DNA from: an uncultured Candidatus Melainabacteria bacterium
Lineage (GTDB): Bacteria > Cyanobacteriota > Vampirovibrionia > Gastranaerophilales > Gastranaerophilaceae
Direction of reading: 5' to 3'
Assembly: GCA_934747325.1 (NCBI GenBank)
Contig: CAKVGW010000012.1
Coordinates: 1 to 38,081 of the forward strand
Length of the DNA stretch: 38,081 bases
The notes beneath the pieces were generated by a model. The model did not search any database, was not told the DNA's origin, and saw nothing but the letters and a program-made list of their open reading frames with translations. This document shows positions 1-7,449 of this stretch, in pieces; the stretch's first letter is position 1, and each line of letters begins with the position of its first letter. The translations under genes and the position numbers were made by a program.

Positions 1-65
1 TCTTCTGAGTTGAAATTAAATGATGTCATCTCTGAGTATTCAATTAGTGCTTCATGTTCGTCCAT
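1..65 (-). CDS. 5' end of an unidentified leftward gene (partial)
   Basis: Only the first 21 codons are inside the window. The ATG at 65-63 has a good ribosome binding site, AGAGG at 76-72, six bases upstream. The visible N-terminus is acidic and polar (starts MDEHEALIEYSEM) with no signal peptide or membrane segment. It is called a gene because it lies directly downstream of an exact sigma-28 promoter on the same strand (170-144), leaving a leader of about 70 nt. I do not recognise the protein. By analogy with the other two sigma-28 promoters here, it may be a lineage-specific surface, motility or exported protein; that is inference from the promoter only. An overlapping rightward reading frame in the same stretch has no ribosome binding site and is rejected. 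Confidence 0.6.
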   Translation of the reverse strand, partial: MDEHEALIEYSEMTSFNFNSE

Positions 66-143
66 ACCATACCTCTTTAATCAACTGCTATACACAATTC
101 TTTGTTTTTACTTTTTTTGATTTCCTTTTTGCTTACAGATATG

Positions 144-170
144 TTATCGGCATTTTTTTTAAAAACTTTA
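144..170 (-). promoter_or_regulatory. Sigma-28 (FliA-type) promoter, exact consensus
   Basis: On the minus strand the sequence reads TAAAGTTT (170-163), 11 bases, GCCGATAA (151-144). This equals the enterobacterial FliA consensus in both boxes and in spacing. Transcription would start near 137 and run leftward into the gene starting at 65. An HLR1-type tandem repeat lies exactly 17 bp upstream. Confidence 0.85.
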
Positions 171-187
171 GAGTTTTGAACCGTTTT

Positions 188-205
188 GTTACATTTCGTT
201 ACACA
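188..205 (+). promoter_or_regulatory. HLR1-type tandem repeat (OmpR-family regulator site)
   Basis: Two direct repeats, GTTACATT (188-195) and GTTACACA (198-205), are separated by two bases, one helical turn apart. This matches the cyanobacterial HLR1 motif bound by RpaB, apart from one base in the last half-site. The site lies at roughly -51 to -68 relative to the sigma-28 start, a normal activator position. Confidence 0.65.
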
Positions 206-297
206 AACCCTGTATAAACTTCAATTCTATTGAAGTTCATTTTTCTTAATAAAATGAAGAAATATTAACTTTAACACTTTTATATTGTTATTTCATA

Positions 298-303
298 TAT
301 AAT
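298..303 (+). promoter_or_regulatory. -10 box of pabBC, predicted leaderless start
   Basis: A perfect TATAAT at 298-303 is followed by six bases and then the ATG at 310, so the predicted +1 is the A of the start codon. No good -35 box is visible and there is no Shine-Dalgarno sequence. The same 6-nt geometry recurs at recG, 24055 and 27803. Confidence 0.5.
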
Positions 304-309
304 AAACCT

Positions 310-1929
310 ATGCAAATTTATTCGAACAAATCTTTTTCTAATCCTATAGAGATTATTCAAGCCGAAGGCGATTTAAAAAAAGCTTTTGCAAAAATAGATA
401 AACTACGACAGCAATATTATTTGCTTGGCTATATAACCTATGATTTTAAAAAACTTTATTTCGAAGTGTTTGATAAATTTACAGAATACAAACCACAAAC
501 ACCTAAACAACTAGGTACAATTATTAAACCGCTTATTTCTAAAGAAACTTATGTAGAAGCAATCAATAAAATAAAAAAATATATTAAAAATGGTGTTACG
601 TACGAAGTTAATTATACTTACCCATCAGAAGTTCTAACAAATTTAAACGGAATAGATTTATATGAAGCAATTTTAGAAAAACAAAAAACACCTTATAACA
701 CATACCTGGAAACACCTGAATTAACATTGCTTTCTTATTCGCCTGAATTATTTTTCAAGCTTCAAGATAATAAAATTTTAACAAAACCGATGAAAGGAAC
801 AGCACCAAGATTAGGTGATGAAAAAGATTCAACAAGGCGTGAATTTCTTTATAACGACATAAAAAATCGCGCTGAAAACATAATGATTGTTGACTTATTA
901 AGAAATGATTTGGGCAGAATTTCTAAAACAGGTACTGTTAGAGTAGACAAATTGTTTGAAATTGAAGAACATCCGACAGTTTTTCAAATGACTTCTGAAA
1001 TTTCTTCTGAACTTGAAGAAAATACAAGTTTATATGATATATTCAAGGCAATTTTCCCTTGTGGTTCAATTACAGGCGCTCCAAAAATTTCAACTATGCG
1101 AGTAATTGATGAATTAGAACCTTTTGATAGAAACATTTATTGTGGTGCTATAGGATTTTTATCACCTGATATTTGCGAATTCAGTGTACCAATCAGAATT
1201 TTGTACGGAAAAGACAACAAATACACTTATCATGCCGGTGGTGCTATTGTTTGGGACTCTACAGCAGAAGATGAATGGGAAGAAACGCTTGTTAAAACAA
1301 AGTTTTTGCAAACTGATTTTCAGTTGATTGAAACGGCAGTTGACGATTGGCAAAGACATGTAACGAGAATAAAAAAATCCGCACTAGAACTTGGTTTTGA
1401 GTGGAATAAAGATATTGAAAACTTGAGAAAAACACAAGAGCTAATTCCCTCTCCTTGGGGGAGGGCTAGGGAGGGGGCTTGTCCATGCAATATTAATCCC
1501 GAAAAATTAAGAATTCTTTTACACAAAGACGGTAGCTTCCAAAAACAAAAAACACCTCTACCAACCGCTACCAATCATCAGGAATTACCGAAAATCAAGC
1601 TTCAAGGCAAAGTCAATTCTCATAATCCGTTTCTTTATCATAAAACAACTATTAGAGAATCAATGCCAACAGATGTTTTTGAACACATAAGAACAAATGA
1701 GCGCGATGAAATCACAGAAGGAACTTTCACCAATATTGCGATTGAAAAAGACGGCAAATTATATACACCTCCAGTGTCTTGCGGTTTATTAAACGGCACT
1801 TACAGACAAAAACTTATAGAGGATGGCGAATTAATCGAGAAAATTATTTATCCGAAAGATTTAAAAACAGCAGACAAGATTTTTTGTTTCAATTCCGTAC
1901 GAAAAATGATTGAGGTAGAACTATGCTAA
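310..1929 (+). CDS. pabB: Aminodeoxychorismate synthase component I / aminodeoxychorismate lyase fusion (PabBC)
   Basis: The protein (539 aa) should convert chorismate to 4-amino-4-deoxychorismate and then, through its C-terminal PLP-dependent half, to 4-aminobenzoate and pyruvate for folate synthesis. The chorismate-binding domain spans about residues 40-340 and shows the KPMKGTAPR segment, with the lysine typical of PabB rather than TrpE, then RNDLGRI and GSITGAPKISTMR. The lyase-like half follows, with HKTT (likely PLP lysine K445) and EITEGTFTN; it is short, as in other PabBC fusions. Residues 378-394 are encoded by a GC-rich palindromic repeat inserted in frame, in a loop of the lyase half. 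The gene lacks the glutaminase, supplied by pabA, which it overlaps by 7 nt. The start has no Shine-Dalgarno sequence but a -10 box six bases away. Confidence 0.88.
   Translation: MQIYSNKSFSNPIEIIQAEGDLKKAFAKIDKLRQQYYLLGYITYDFKKLYFEVFDKFTEYKPQTPKQLGTIIKPLISKETYVEAINKIKKYIKNGVTYEVNYTYPSEVLTNLNGIDLYEAILEKQKTPYNTYLETPELTLLSYSPELFFKLQDNKILTKPMKGTAPRLGDEKDSTRREFLYNDIKNRAENIMIVDLLRNDLGRISKTGTVRVDKLFEIEEHPTVFQMTSEISSELEENTSLYDIFKAIFPCGSITGAPKISTMRVIDELEPFDRNIYCGAIGFLSPDICEFSVPIRILYGKDNKYTYHAGGAIVWDSTAEDEWEETLVKTKFLQTDFQLIETAVDDWQRHVTRIKKSALELGFEWNKDIENLRKTQELIPSPWGRAREGACPCNINPEKLRILLHKDGSFQKQKTPLPTATNHQELPKIKLQGKVNSHNPFLYHKTTIRESMPTDVFEHIRTNERDEITEGTFTNIAIEKDGKLYTPPVSCGLLNGTYRQKLIEDGELIEKIIYPKDLKTADKIFCFNSVRKMIEVELC
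1445..1480 (+). repeat. GC-rich palindromic repeat inserted in frame in pabBC
   Basis: A GC-rich stretch in an AT-rich gene, with CCCTCTCC opposite GGGGGAGGG and a CTAGGG core. Read on the minus strand it follows the repeat at 20003-20095 (CCTAGCCCT, CTCCCCCAA, GGGAGGGAA), lacking only that repeat's middle. It adds a Pro/Arg/Gly-rich loop to the PabC half without breaking the frame. Confidence 0.7.
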
Positions 1930-2492
1930 TAATTGATAATTACGATTCTTTTACTTACAACATCGTACAATACATCAAAATCTTGGGCGTAGCACCGATT
2001 GTGATAAAAAATGATGAATTAAGCTTAGGAGAAATCAAAAATCTTAGTTTTTCAAGAATAATTCTTTCACCGGGGTGGGGAAATCCTGAGAATTCGGGTG
2101 TTACAATGGATGTAATCGACTGTTTTCAAGATAAAATTCCAATTTTGGGGGTTTGTTTAGGCATGCAATGTATTGCAAAATACTTTGGCGCAGAAATTAT
2201 TAAAGCTCCCGAGCCTTATCACGGTAAGAATTCAAAAGTTTTTTTTGATAAAGATTTTGATTTATTTAAGGGCATGAAACAAGGCTTTAGTGCAACAAGA
2301 TATCATTCGTTGATTATAAATGAGAATTTTTCAGACCAATCCCCTATTCAAATAACCGCTTGGACAGAAGATAAAATTCCAATGGCATTAAAAATTCAAA
2401 ACAAACCCATTGTAGGCGTACAATTTCACCCTGAAGCAATTTTGACAGAGGATGGAATTGAAATATTTAGAAATTTTTTAAAATATTATTAA
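1923..2492 (+). CDS. pabA: Aminodeoxychorismate/anthranilate synthase glutaminase subunit
   Basis: A class I glutamine amidotransferase of 189 aa, the normal length for PabA/TrpG. It releases ammonia from glutamine for its synthase partner. The N-terminus MLIIDNYDSFTYN is the family signature; the nucleophile is C78 in GVCLGMQ, and the other triad members are H169 and E171 in FHPEA. The oxyanion segment reads SPGWG instead of the usual SPGPG. The start codon lies inside the last codons of pabBC, so translation is probably coupled and the two subunits made together. This pairing favours PabA, but in many bacteria one such subunit also serves anthranilate synthase, so a dual role is possible. 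Its stop overlaps the end of the convergent FkbH-like gene. Confidence 0.9.
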   Translation: MLIIDNYDSFTYNIVQYIKILGVAPIVIKNDELSLGEIKNLSFSRIILSPGWGNPENSGVTMDVIDCFQDKIPILGVCLGMQCIAKYFGAEIIKAPEPYHGKNSKVFFDKDFDLFKGMKQGFSATRYHSLIINENFSDQSPIQITAWTEDKIPMALKIQNKPIVGVQFHPEAILTEDGIEIFRNFLKYY

Positions 2493-4228
2493 CGCTTCAA
2501 CCTTAAACATTCTTCGCCTAACACATTATTTGCAATTTCTACAACCCTTTGTGCCAAATCGACATAAACTCTTCTAGAAAAATGGTTTATACAAGTTGTG
2601 TAATCTTCATCGCTCTTTATAAAATCTGTAAGTTCAATAAATTCAACTCTATCTTTAAAAGTTTCTTTTATCATAGAATTTAAAATCTTATGACGTTCTG
2701 CCATATTTTCATATCCTGCTTGAATTTTATCAGTCGGAATTTCACTTCCCAAAATCAGAACCAATTTGGCTTTCAAATTATCCAAAATATAATTAATATT
2801 TTTTATAACCAAATCAACAGGCGGATTTCCACCAAATACATAGTGTTTCTTAAACTCTTTCAACATCAAAATATTTTGCGGACGAGCTTCTACTGGAATT
2901 GGTGCAAGAATTTTTTCCCAATTTGATTCATTTGTAATATCACAATCCGCAAATCCAAAGAACGCATAAGTTCCATCATCTTTATTGATATAAATTCCAC
3001 TATGTGTTACCGTTAAAAGACTCAAAAACACAAGATTATATTTTTCGTCAAAAAACTTCGTCCTAAATTCGTCCGCATTTGGAAACGGAAAACGCATTGA
3101 AAGCTCTGCCAGCTTTTCTTTTGAAAGTCGATGTGTTTGTTCAATAAACGCAGTATGCGTATGCGCCAAAATATAAACCAATTGCTTATTCCAATACGGA
3201 AATTCCGTATCAATATTGCAATCTGCATCAATATAACTCAAAGTCGAATACAAATCACAAGGCCCTTTAAAAAGAATATTTTTGTTGTTCAATTTTGGCA
3301 CAGGTACAGTTTTAATCTCCAAATTTTCAACAATTTCTATCCAATCAACTTTGCTGTCTAAAGTTGATGCAACTTCGCCCTTAATCTCAATTTGCGGTCT
3401 TCTTAGATAATCATAAACAAACTGTTCAATTCCCATATTCATAATTCTGCAAGAGAACAAGAAATGGACAAGCTTATTTTCCTTTTTATTTAAGGCATAA
3501 AATCCGCAAATACCATAATTTCCAAACTTATCTTCTGCAATGATATAAGCACAATCATTATTTTTAATTGTATCTTCCAAATTTTCATCTCTAAATTTTG
3601 TGAAATTCAGTTGATTAGTTCTCGTGATAAGTTTTTTTATTCGCTCCAAATTATTTAAGCAATCTTTTTTTATACAAATTTTTATTTTACTTGAGCGCAA
3701 AAAATCTTCGTTTGAAGACGCTTGTGCGATTTGATGCGACTTTTCTTCTAATATTTTATACTGTTTAAGCCTTGTGTGTTCAAAATCATAATCATTAACT
3801 AAGTAAAGCTCTTCTGCTATTTTGTTAATAAATTCAGGCGTTGCGCTCATAATGTCTGGCGAATAAAATTTAGCCTCATTAATGTTTGAAACATTATCGT
3901 CAATAAAAATAACATTCTCATTGCGCAAATTCATTGATTTGATTATGTTTTGAATGCGCTCACCCTTTGGTGTCCAATCTATCGACACAAAAACAAATAA
4001 ATCCCAAACATCCTTCAAACCCAAGTCAATAAATTTATTTTTTACATCCTCAAAATTATTTTTAGAACAAATGGAATTCATAATGCCCTTAGTTGTAAGC
4101 TCGCGTACAAGCGCAATAGCTTCGGGCTTAAGAACAACATCACCTTCTGATAAATTACCACTCCAAAAGGTGTCATCTAAATCCCAAATAATTAGTTTTG
4201 TTTTTGTTATATCATAATTTTTGCGCAT
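2489..4228 (-). CDS. FkbH-like HAD-IIIC phosphatase with GNAT-like and SGNH-like domains
   Basis: The protein has 579 aa from the ATG at 4228, which shares one base with the upstream stop (TAATG). An upstream TTG at 4255 is possible but less likely. Residues 10-140 are an FkbH-type HAD domain with WDLDDTFW (nucleophile D16, acid/base D18), the SKN segment and FIDDN. Residues about 190-290 resemble the GNAT-like part of FkbH proteins. Residues about 310-579 resemble an SGNH hydrolase fold, with GPCDL near its start and NHFSRRVY near its end. FkbH proteins load glyceryl groups onto carrier proteins in polyketide pathways, but no carrier protein or synthase is nearby. The likely partner is the small secreted protein encoded just upstream. 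The HAD assignment is firm, the C-terminal one tentative, and the substrate unknown. Confidence 0.75.
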   Translation of the reverse strand: MRKNYDITKTKLIIWDLDDTFWSGNLSEGDVVLKPEAIALVRELTTKGIMNSICSKNNFEDVKNKFIDLGLKDVWDLFVFVSIDWTPKGERIQNIIKSMNLRNENVIFIDDNVSNINEAKFYSPDIMSATPEFINKIAEELYLVNDYDFEHTRLKQYKILEEKSHQIAQASSNEDFLRSSKIKICIKKDCLNNLERIKKLITRTNQLNFTKFRDENLEDTIKNNDCAYIIAEDKFGNYGICGFYALNKKENKLVHFLFSCRIMNMGIEQFVYDYLRRPQIEIKGEVASTLDSKVDWIEIVENLEIKTVPVPKLNNKNILFKGPCDLYSTLSYIDADCNIDTEFPYWNKQLVYILAHTHTAFIEQTHRLSKEKLAELSMRFPFPNADEFRTKFFDEKYNLVFLSLLTVTHSGIYINKDDGTYAFFGFADCDITNESNWEKILAPIPVEARPQNILMLKEFKKHYVFGGNPPVDLVIKNINYILDNLKAKLVLILGSEIPTDKIQAGYENMAERHKILNSMIKETFKDRVEFIELTDFIKSDEDYTTCINHFSRRVYVDLAQRVVEIANNVLGEECLRLKR

Positions 4229-4653
4229 TATTTTTTGTTTGTTGAAATTGTGCAAACAGAGCTGTCTTGCAAGTATTTACTCCAAGCCTTAACTACAGGA
4301 TTGTCTTGAACCGCAGAAAGATTTGAAGTATCAACTTTTGATTTTGAATATTGTTGAACTACAGCATAAGATTGCATAACATTTACAAGTTCATCAATCT
4401 GCGCCTTAGACAATTTACAAGTCACACAAGAATCCACTCCTGAAAAATTAAGTTTTTCTTGATAAACACATTTATCACCTTGCCAACCGAGAATTTTTTT
4501 GCTTGAAGTTACATTTATTCCGTCAGTTTGCACGCTTCCGCTTTCAGAATAAGAAGAACAATTCTTTAGTGCATAAGCAAATTTAGCATCATCTGCTAAA
4601 ACAATTAACGTAGTTAAAATTATAGTCAATGCAAATATAAAATATTTTTTCAT
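4228..4653 (-). CDS. Small secreted cysteine-containing protein, unknown function
   Basis: The protein has 141 aa. A basic start (MKKY) followed by a hydrophobic stretch of about 17 residues indicates a Sec signal peptide, with cleavage likely near residue 20-28. The mature part has five cysteines, including a CVTC pair that could form a disulphide or bind a metal. AAAGAGG lies about seven bases before the ATG. The stop codon shares a base with the ATG of the FkbH-like gene, so the two are translationally coupled. An HLR1-like repeat (4675-4692) lies 22 bp upstream of the start and a perfect HLR1 site 180 bp upstream. I do not recognise the family. Confidence 0.7.
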   Translation of the reverse strand: MKKYFIFALTIILTTLIVLADDAKFAYALKNCSSYSESGSVQTDGINVTSSKKILGWQGDKCVYQEKLNFSGVDSCVTCKLSKAQIDELVNVMQSYAVVQQYSKSKVDTSNLSAVQDNPVVKAWSKYLQDSSVCTISTNKK

Positions 4654-4674
4654 AATAGCCTCTTTTACAAACCC

Positions 4675-4692
4675 ATTGTAACAAATTGTTAA
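4675..4692 (-). promoter_or_regulatory. HLR1-like tandem repeat, imperfect
   Basis: On the minus strand TTAACAAT, two bases, GTTACAAT: one mismatch to the HLR1 consensus. It is close to the start of the secreted-protein gene, where binding would overlap the promoter or leader and so more likely repress. Confidence 0.35.
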
Positions 4693-4833
4693 GAAATAAG
4701 CAAACTATAAATTTTAACAAATTAAAAATTCTAATTCCTTTTCTTTTTTTAAAAATATTATTTTAAAATAACTTTCATTACTGAATCTTTAATATATTTG
4801 AATAAATTCATCCATATACACGATAGCAATTTT

Positions 4834-4851
4834 GTTACAAAACGTTACAAT
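4834..4851 (+). promoter_or_regulatory. HLR1-type tandem repeat upstream of the sigma factor gene
   Basis: GTTACAAA (4834-4841), two bases, GTTACAAT (4844-4851), a perfect match to the HLR1 consensus. It ends 28 bp before the sigma factor ATG, probably overlapping its core promoter. This is the only HLR1 site here in the same orientation as the closest downstream gene, so its effect may be repression, or it may act leftward. Confidence 0.6.
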
Positions 4852-4879
4852 AGAATGAGACATGTTTTAGGACAGAGGG

Positions 4880-5698
4880 ATGGAACAAGATATCTCATCA
4901 TACAATAAAATAAAAAAGGTTACGAACGAAGAGTTGACAGAGATGTGGACTCAATATTTTGCTGACCATGATAATAAAGAATTGAGAGATGCTTTAATCC
5001 TTCAATACATTTATCTTACACGCTATGTTGTAGGACGTGTTAAAGTTGCACTTCCGCCAACATTCTCTTATGAAGATATTTCAAGCTATGGCGTAGAAGG
5101 TTTAATTGATGCAGTCGAAAAATTTTCACCAAAAATGGGAGCGAGATTTGAAACCTATGCATTGGTTCGTATTAGAGGAAATATCATTGATAAAATCCGT
5201 TCACAAGACTTTTTGCCAAGAAGCGTAAGAAGAAAGATTAAAGATGTAAAAGAAGCTCAAGAAGAATTGAAAAAGCAATTTGGACGTGCAGCAACCAACA
5301 CAGAAATTGCAAACTTTTTGGGTATTGAAAGAGAAAAAGTTGAACAGTTGCTTTCAGATGATACAACTGTTACTTCAATTTATGATAAAAAAGGTTCATC
5401 AGACGGGGATATTGAAATCATTGACACAATTCAGGATTCACATAATTTAGCTCCGCATGAAGAAATGGAAGAAAAAGACGTTAAGAAGGAGCTTGAAAAC
5501 GCGTTGAAAAGATTACCTGAAAGAGAAAGAACTATTATGGTTCTTTACTACCACGAAAACATGACACTAAAAGAAATTGGCGAAGCAATTAATGTTTCAG
5601 AATCAAGAATTTCACAATTACACGCGCAAGCAATCATGAAACTTAAGAACTTGTTAAGTGAAAATCGTTCTGAAAGATTGAAAAGAAGTATTGTATAA
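4880..5698 (+). CDS. fliA: RNA polymerase sigma factor, FliA/WhiG (sigma-28) family
   Basis: At 272 aa this is the usual length for FliA/WhiG factors and shorter than primary sigma factors. Region 2 (about residues 37-110) includes YEDISSYGVEGLIDAVEKF and FETYALVRIRGNIIDKIR. A short region 3 follows with LPRSVRRKIKDV. Region 4 (about 200-262) carries the helix-turn-helix LKEIGEAINVSESRISQLH. AGGA lies seven bases before the ATG. The family recognises TAAAGTTT-N11-GCCGATAA, and three such promoters occur in this window, so this protein is the obvious candidate to read them. No flagellar gene or FlgM anti-sigma factor is seen here. An HLR1 site immediately upstream suggests control by an OmpR-family regulator. 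The gene symbol reflects family membership, not proof of a flagellar role. Confidence 0.88.
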   Translation: MEQDISSYNKIKKVTNEELTEMWTQYFADHDNKELRDALILQYIYLTRYVVGRVKVALPPTFSYEDISSYGVEGLIDAVEKFSPKMGARFETYALVRIRGNIIDKIRSQDFLPRSVRRKIKDVKEAQEELKKQFGRAATNTEIANFLGIEREKVEQLLSDDTTVTSIYDKKGSSDGDIEIIDTIQDSHNLAPHEEMEEKDVKKELENALKRLPERERTIMVLYYHENMTLKEIGEAINVSESRISQLHAQAIMKLKNLLSENRSERLKRSIV

Positions 5699-5764
5699 GT
5701 TAGTGCAATAATGTAATTTTGTTGCACCAAAACATTCGAAATCAAAAAGCACAATAGAATATTT

Positions 5765-5800
5765 TAAAACAATTTTCCACTTTCCATTTTCAATTTTCCA
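5765..5800 (+). repeat. Short TTTTCCACTTTCC-type simple repeat
   Basis: Alternating CAATTTTCCA and CTTTCCATTTTC units. The same units occur at 32833-32870, 32955-32977 and 37930-37965, always between genes. A GTGCAA...TTGCACC inverted repeat at 5703-5728 resembles the hairpins near two of those copies. Confidence 0.5.
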
Positions 5801-5803
5801 TTA

Positions 5804-6571
5804 TTAACAAGTTTCAACTTCTCGATTAAGCTCGTACAAAAATCTCAACCCTTCCAGTGTCAAATAAGGATTTACAAAATCGAATTTGCGATTCATATAT
5901 TTTGCAATCAAACTTGAATAACCACCTGTAGCAACAATACAAGCTTTTTCACCAAGTTCTTTTTCACATTGTTCGATTAATCCTTCAATAGCACAAGCAG
6001 AACCTCGAATTACACCTGAAAGCATCGCATCAGCAGTATTATCACCAATTGCTTTACCAACAGTATCAGGTTCTATTCGCGGTAATTTAGAAGTGCTTTT
6101 ATTTAAAGCCCTAAACTGCAAATTAAGTCCCGGCATGATAACTCCACCAACAAAATCGCCATCTTTATTAATAATATCAAAAGTTGTTGCTGTACCTAAA
6201 TCGACAATAATTGCAGGTTTAGAATACAAAACGTACGCACCGCAGGCGTTTGCAATTCTATCCGCACCGGCTTCTTTCGGGTTTTTAAGTTTAATCTTAA
6301 TTCCCAAATTTAATTTTGGTGACAAAAGTAAAGAATCAATATGAAACACATTATCGCACGCGCGTTTCAAAATTTTGTTCAATTCGTCAACGACTGATGC
6401 GATTATACATGCAGTTATATCGTATTTTTTAAACAAAGAGTGCAACAAGATTTCATACTCTTCCTGTGGAAGTTCTTTATCAGACGCCAAGCGAAAAGTT
6501 TCTAATATGCTTTCATTTTCAAACACGCCAAGTGTAATATTTGTATTTCCAATATCAACAGCCAGAAGCAT
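5804..6571 (-). CDS. coaX: Type III pantothenate kinase
   Basis: Phosphorylates pantothenate, the first step of coenzyme A synthesis. The 255-aa length is typical of the CoaX family, an ASKHA-fold kinase that does not resemble E. coli CoaA. Seen motifs are the phosphate loop VDIGNTN (D6), GADR (102-105) with the likely catalytic Asp D104, DLGTATT (124-130) and GGVIMPG (142-148). The ATG shares one base with the stop of the upstream WYL regulator gene (TAATG), so the three genes from 8371 to 5804 form one tightly packed minus-strand operon. No separate ribosome binding site is seen, consistent with coupling. Confidence 0.92.
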   Translation of the reverse strand: MLLAVDIGNTNITLGVFENESILETFRLASDKELPQEEYEILLHSLFKKYDITACIIASVVDELNKILKRACDNVFHIDSLLLSPKLNLGIKIKLKNPKEAGADRIANACGAYVLYSKPAIIVDLGTATTFDIINKDGDFVGGVIMPGLNLQFRALNKSTSKLPRIEPDTVGKAIGDNTADAMLSGVIRGSACAIEGLIEQCEKELGEKACIVATGGYSSLIAKYMNRKFDFVNPYLTLEGLRFLYELNREVETC

Positions 6572-7449
6572 TACACTTCTCCATAATTACTTAATGCATC
6601 ATTCAAAATTTGTTTCATTTCGTCACGATAAGATTTCGGACTGATAATTTCGCATTTATCATCATAACGTAACAATCTTGAAAGCAAAAGTTCTTTGTTT
6701 TCACCCTTATTAGAAATAGCTTTCCAACCAGTTCTATCAGTTTTGGTGTATTGTTCATTTTCTCTTAAATCATATCTTGAGGCTAAATCATCACGAATTA
6801 AGAAAATCACAGATTCATCATTAAAGCTTTCAATAAATCTTTCTCGCATAACTTCCAAGCCTGAAAGTCTTCCAGCATCAATCATACGTTCTCTGTTTTT
6901 ATATAAAACGTGATAGAAGGTTTTTCCTTTTACATCTTCTATGCTTAATGGAATACATTCTAAAATTTGTCTGTTTTTAAACATTAATTTGATTTTATGT
7001 TTTTCAGAAATAGCATTTTCAAAAAGCTCTGCTGTTATTTTGTAAGTTGCCTTATCTATTCTTGCAATTTTCTTGTTAGAATAACGGTTTAATTTTTCTA
7101 AAAATCCGTTAAAAATTTTGTGATATTTTTTTGTCATCTCTTCTTTAACAAGAGTTTGCATTGTAGTTAATAAATTAATATCGGCATTCGAAAGTTCTAA
7201 ACCAAACGGCATACTTGTTACAAAATATTTATTATGGATTTTTGGAATTTCTATTCCACAATATCTGCAAGTATTAATATACTTACTTACAACACTGTTA
7301 TTAAAAATCGGCTCACTTTCGTTAGCATTAAGCTGTTCAATAAGTTCATTCATCGTGTAATCACCTTGCAACAAAATTTGCAAAGTTTTAATTACTTGCA
7401 TTGAGGATAGGTTTTTCTTTTGAGATAATTTATTTTTATTATTAGCCAT
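6571..7449 (-). CDS. WYL-domain transcriptional regulator (second of a pair)
   Basis: A 292-aa protein with an N-terminal helix-turn-helix-like region (about residues 10-75) and a WYL-type domain (about 150-210), recognised from the pattern AISEKHKIKLMFKN, then FYHVLYKNRERMIDAGRLSG. A C-terminal extension of WCX type ends with LSRLLRYDDKCEIISP. WYL proteins usually bind a nucleotide or single-stranded DNA as ligand and control DNA-damage or nucleotide-related genes. It overlaps the upstream WYL gene by 8 nt and shares a base with coaX downstream. Paired adjacent WYL genes recall PafB/PafC, whose partners act together; that parallel is inference. The target is unknown. Confidence 0.72.
   Translation of the reverse strand: MANNKNKLSQKKNLSSMQVIKTLQILLQGDYTMNELIEQLNANESEPIFNNSVVSKYINTCRYCGIEIPKIHNKYFVTSMPFGLELSNADINLLTTMQTLVKEEMTKKYHKIFNGFLEKLNRYSNKKIARIDKATYKITAELFENAISEKHKIKLMFKNRQILECIPLSIEDVKGKTFYHVLYKNRERMIDAGRLSGLEVMRERFIESFNDESVIFLIRDDLASRYDLRENEQYTKTDRTGWKAISNKGENKELLLSRLLRYDDKCEIISPKSYRDEMKQILNDALSNYGEV

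Noticed and set aside
1320..1574. 84-codon ORF on the minus strand inside pabBC
   Set aside because: It is opposite a clear enzyme gene, has no ribosome binding site, and owes its length partly to the GC-rich repeat.
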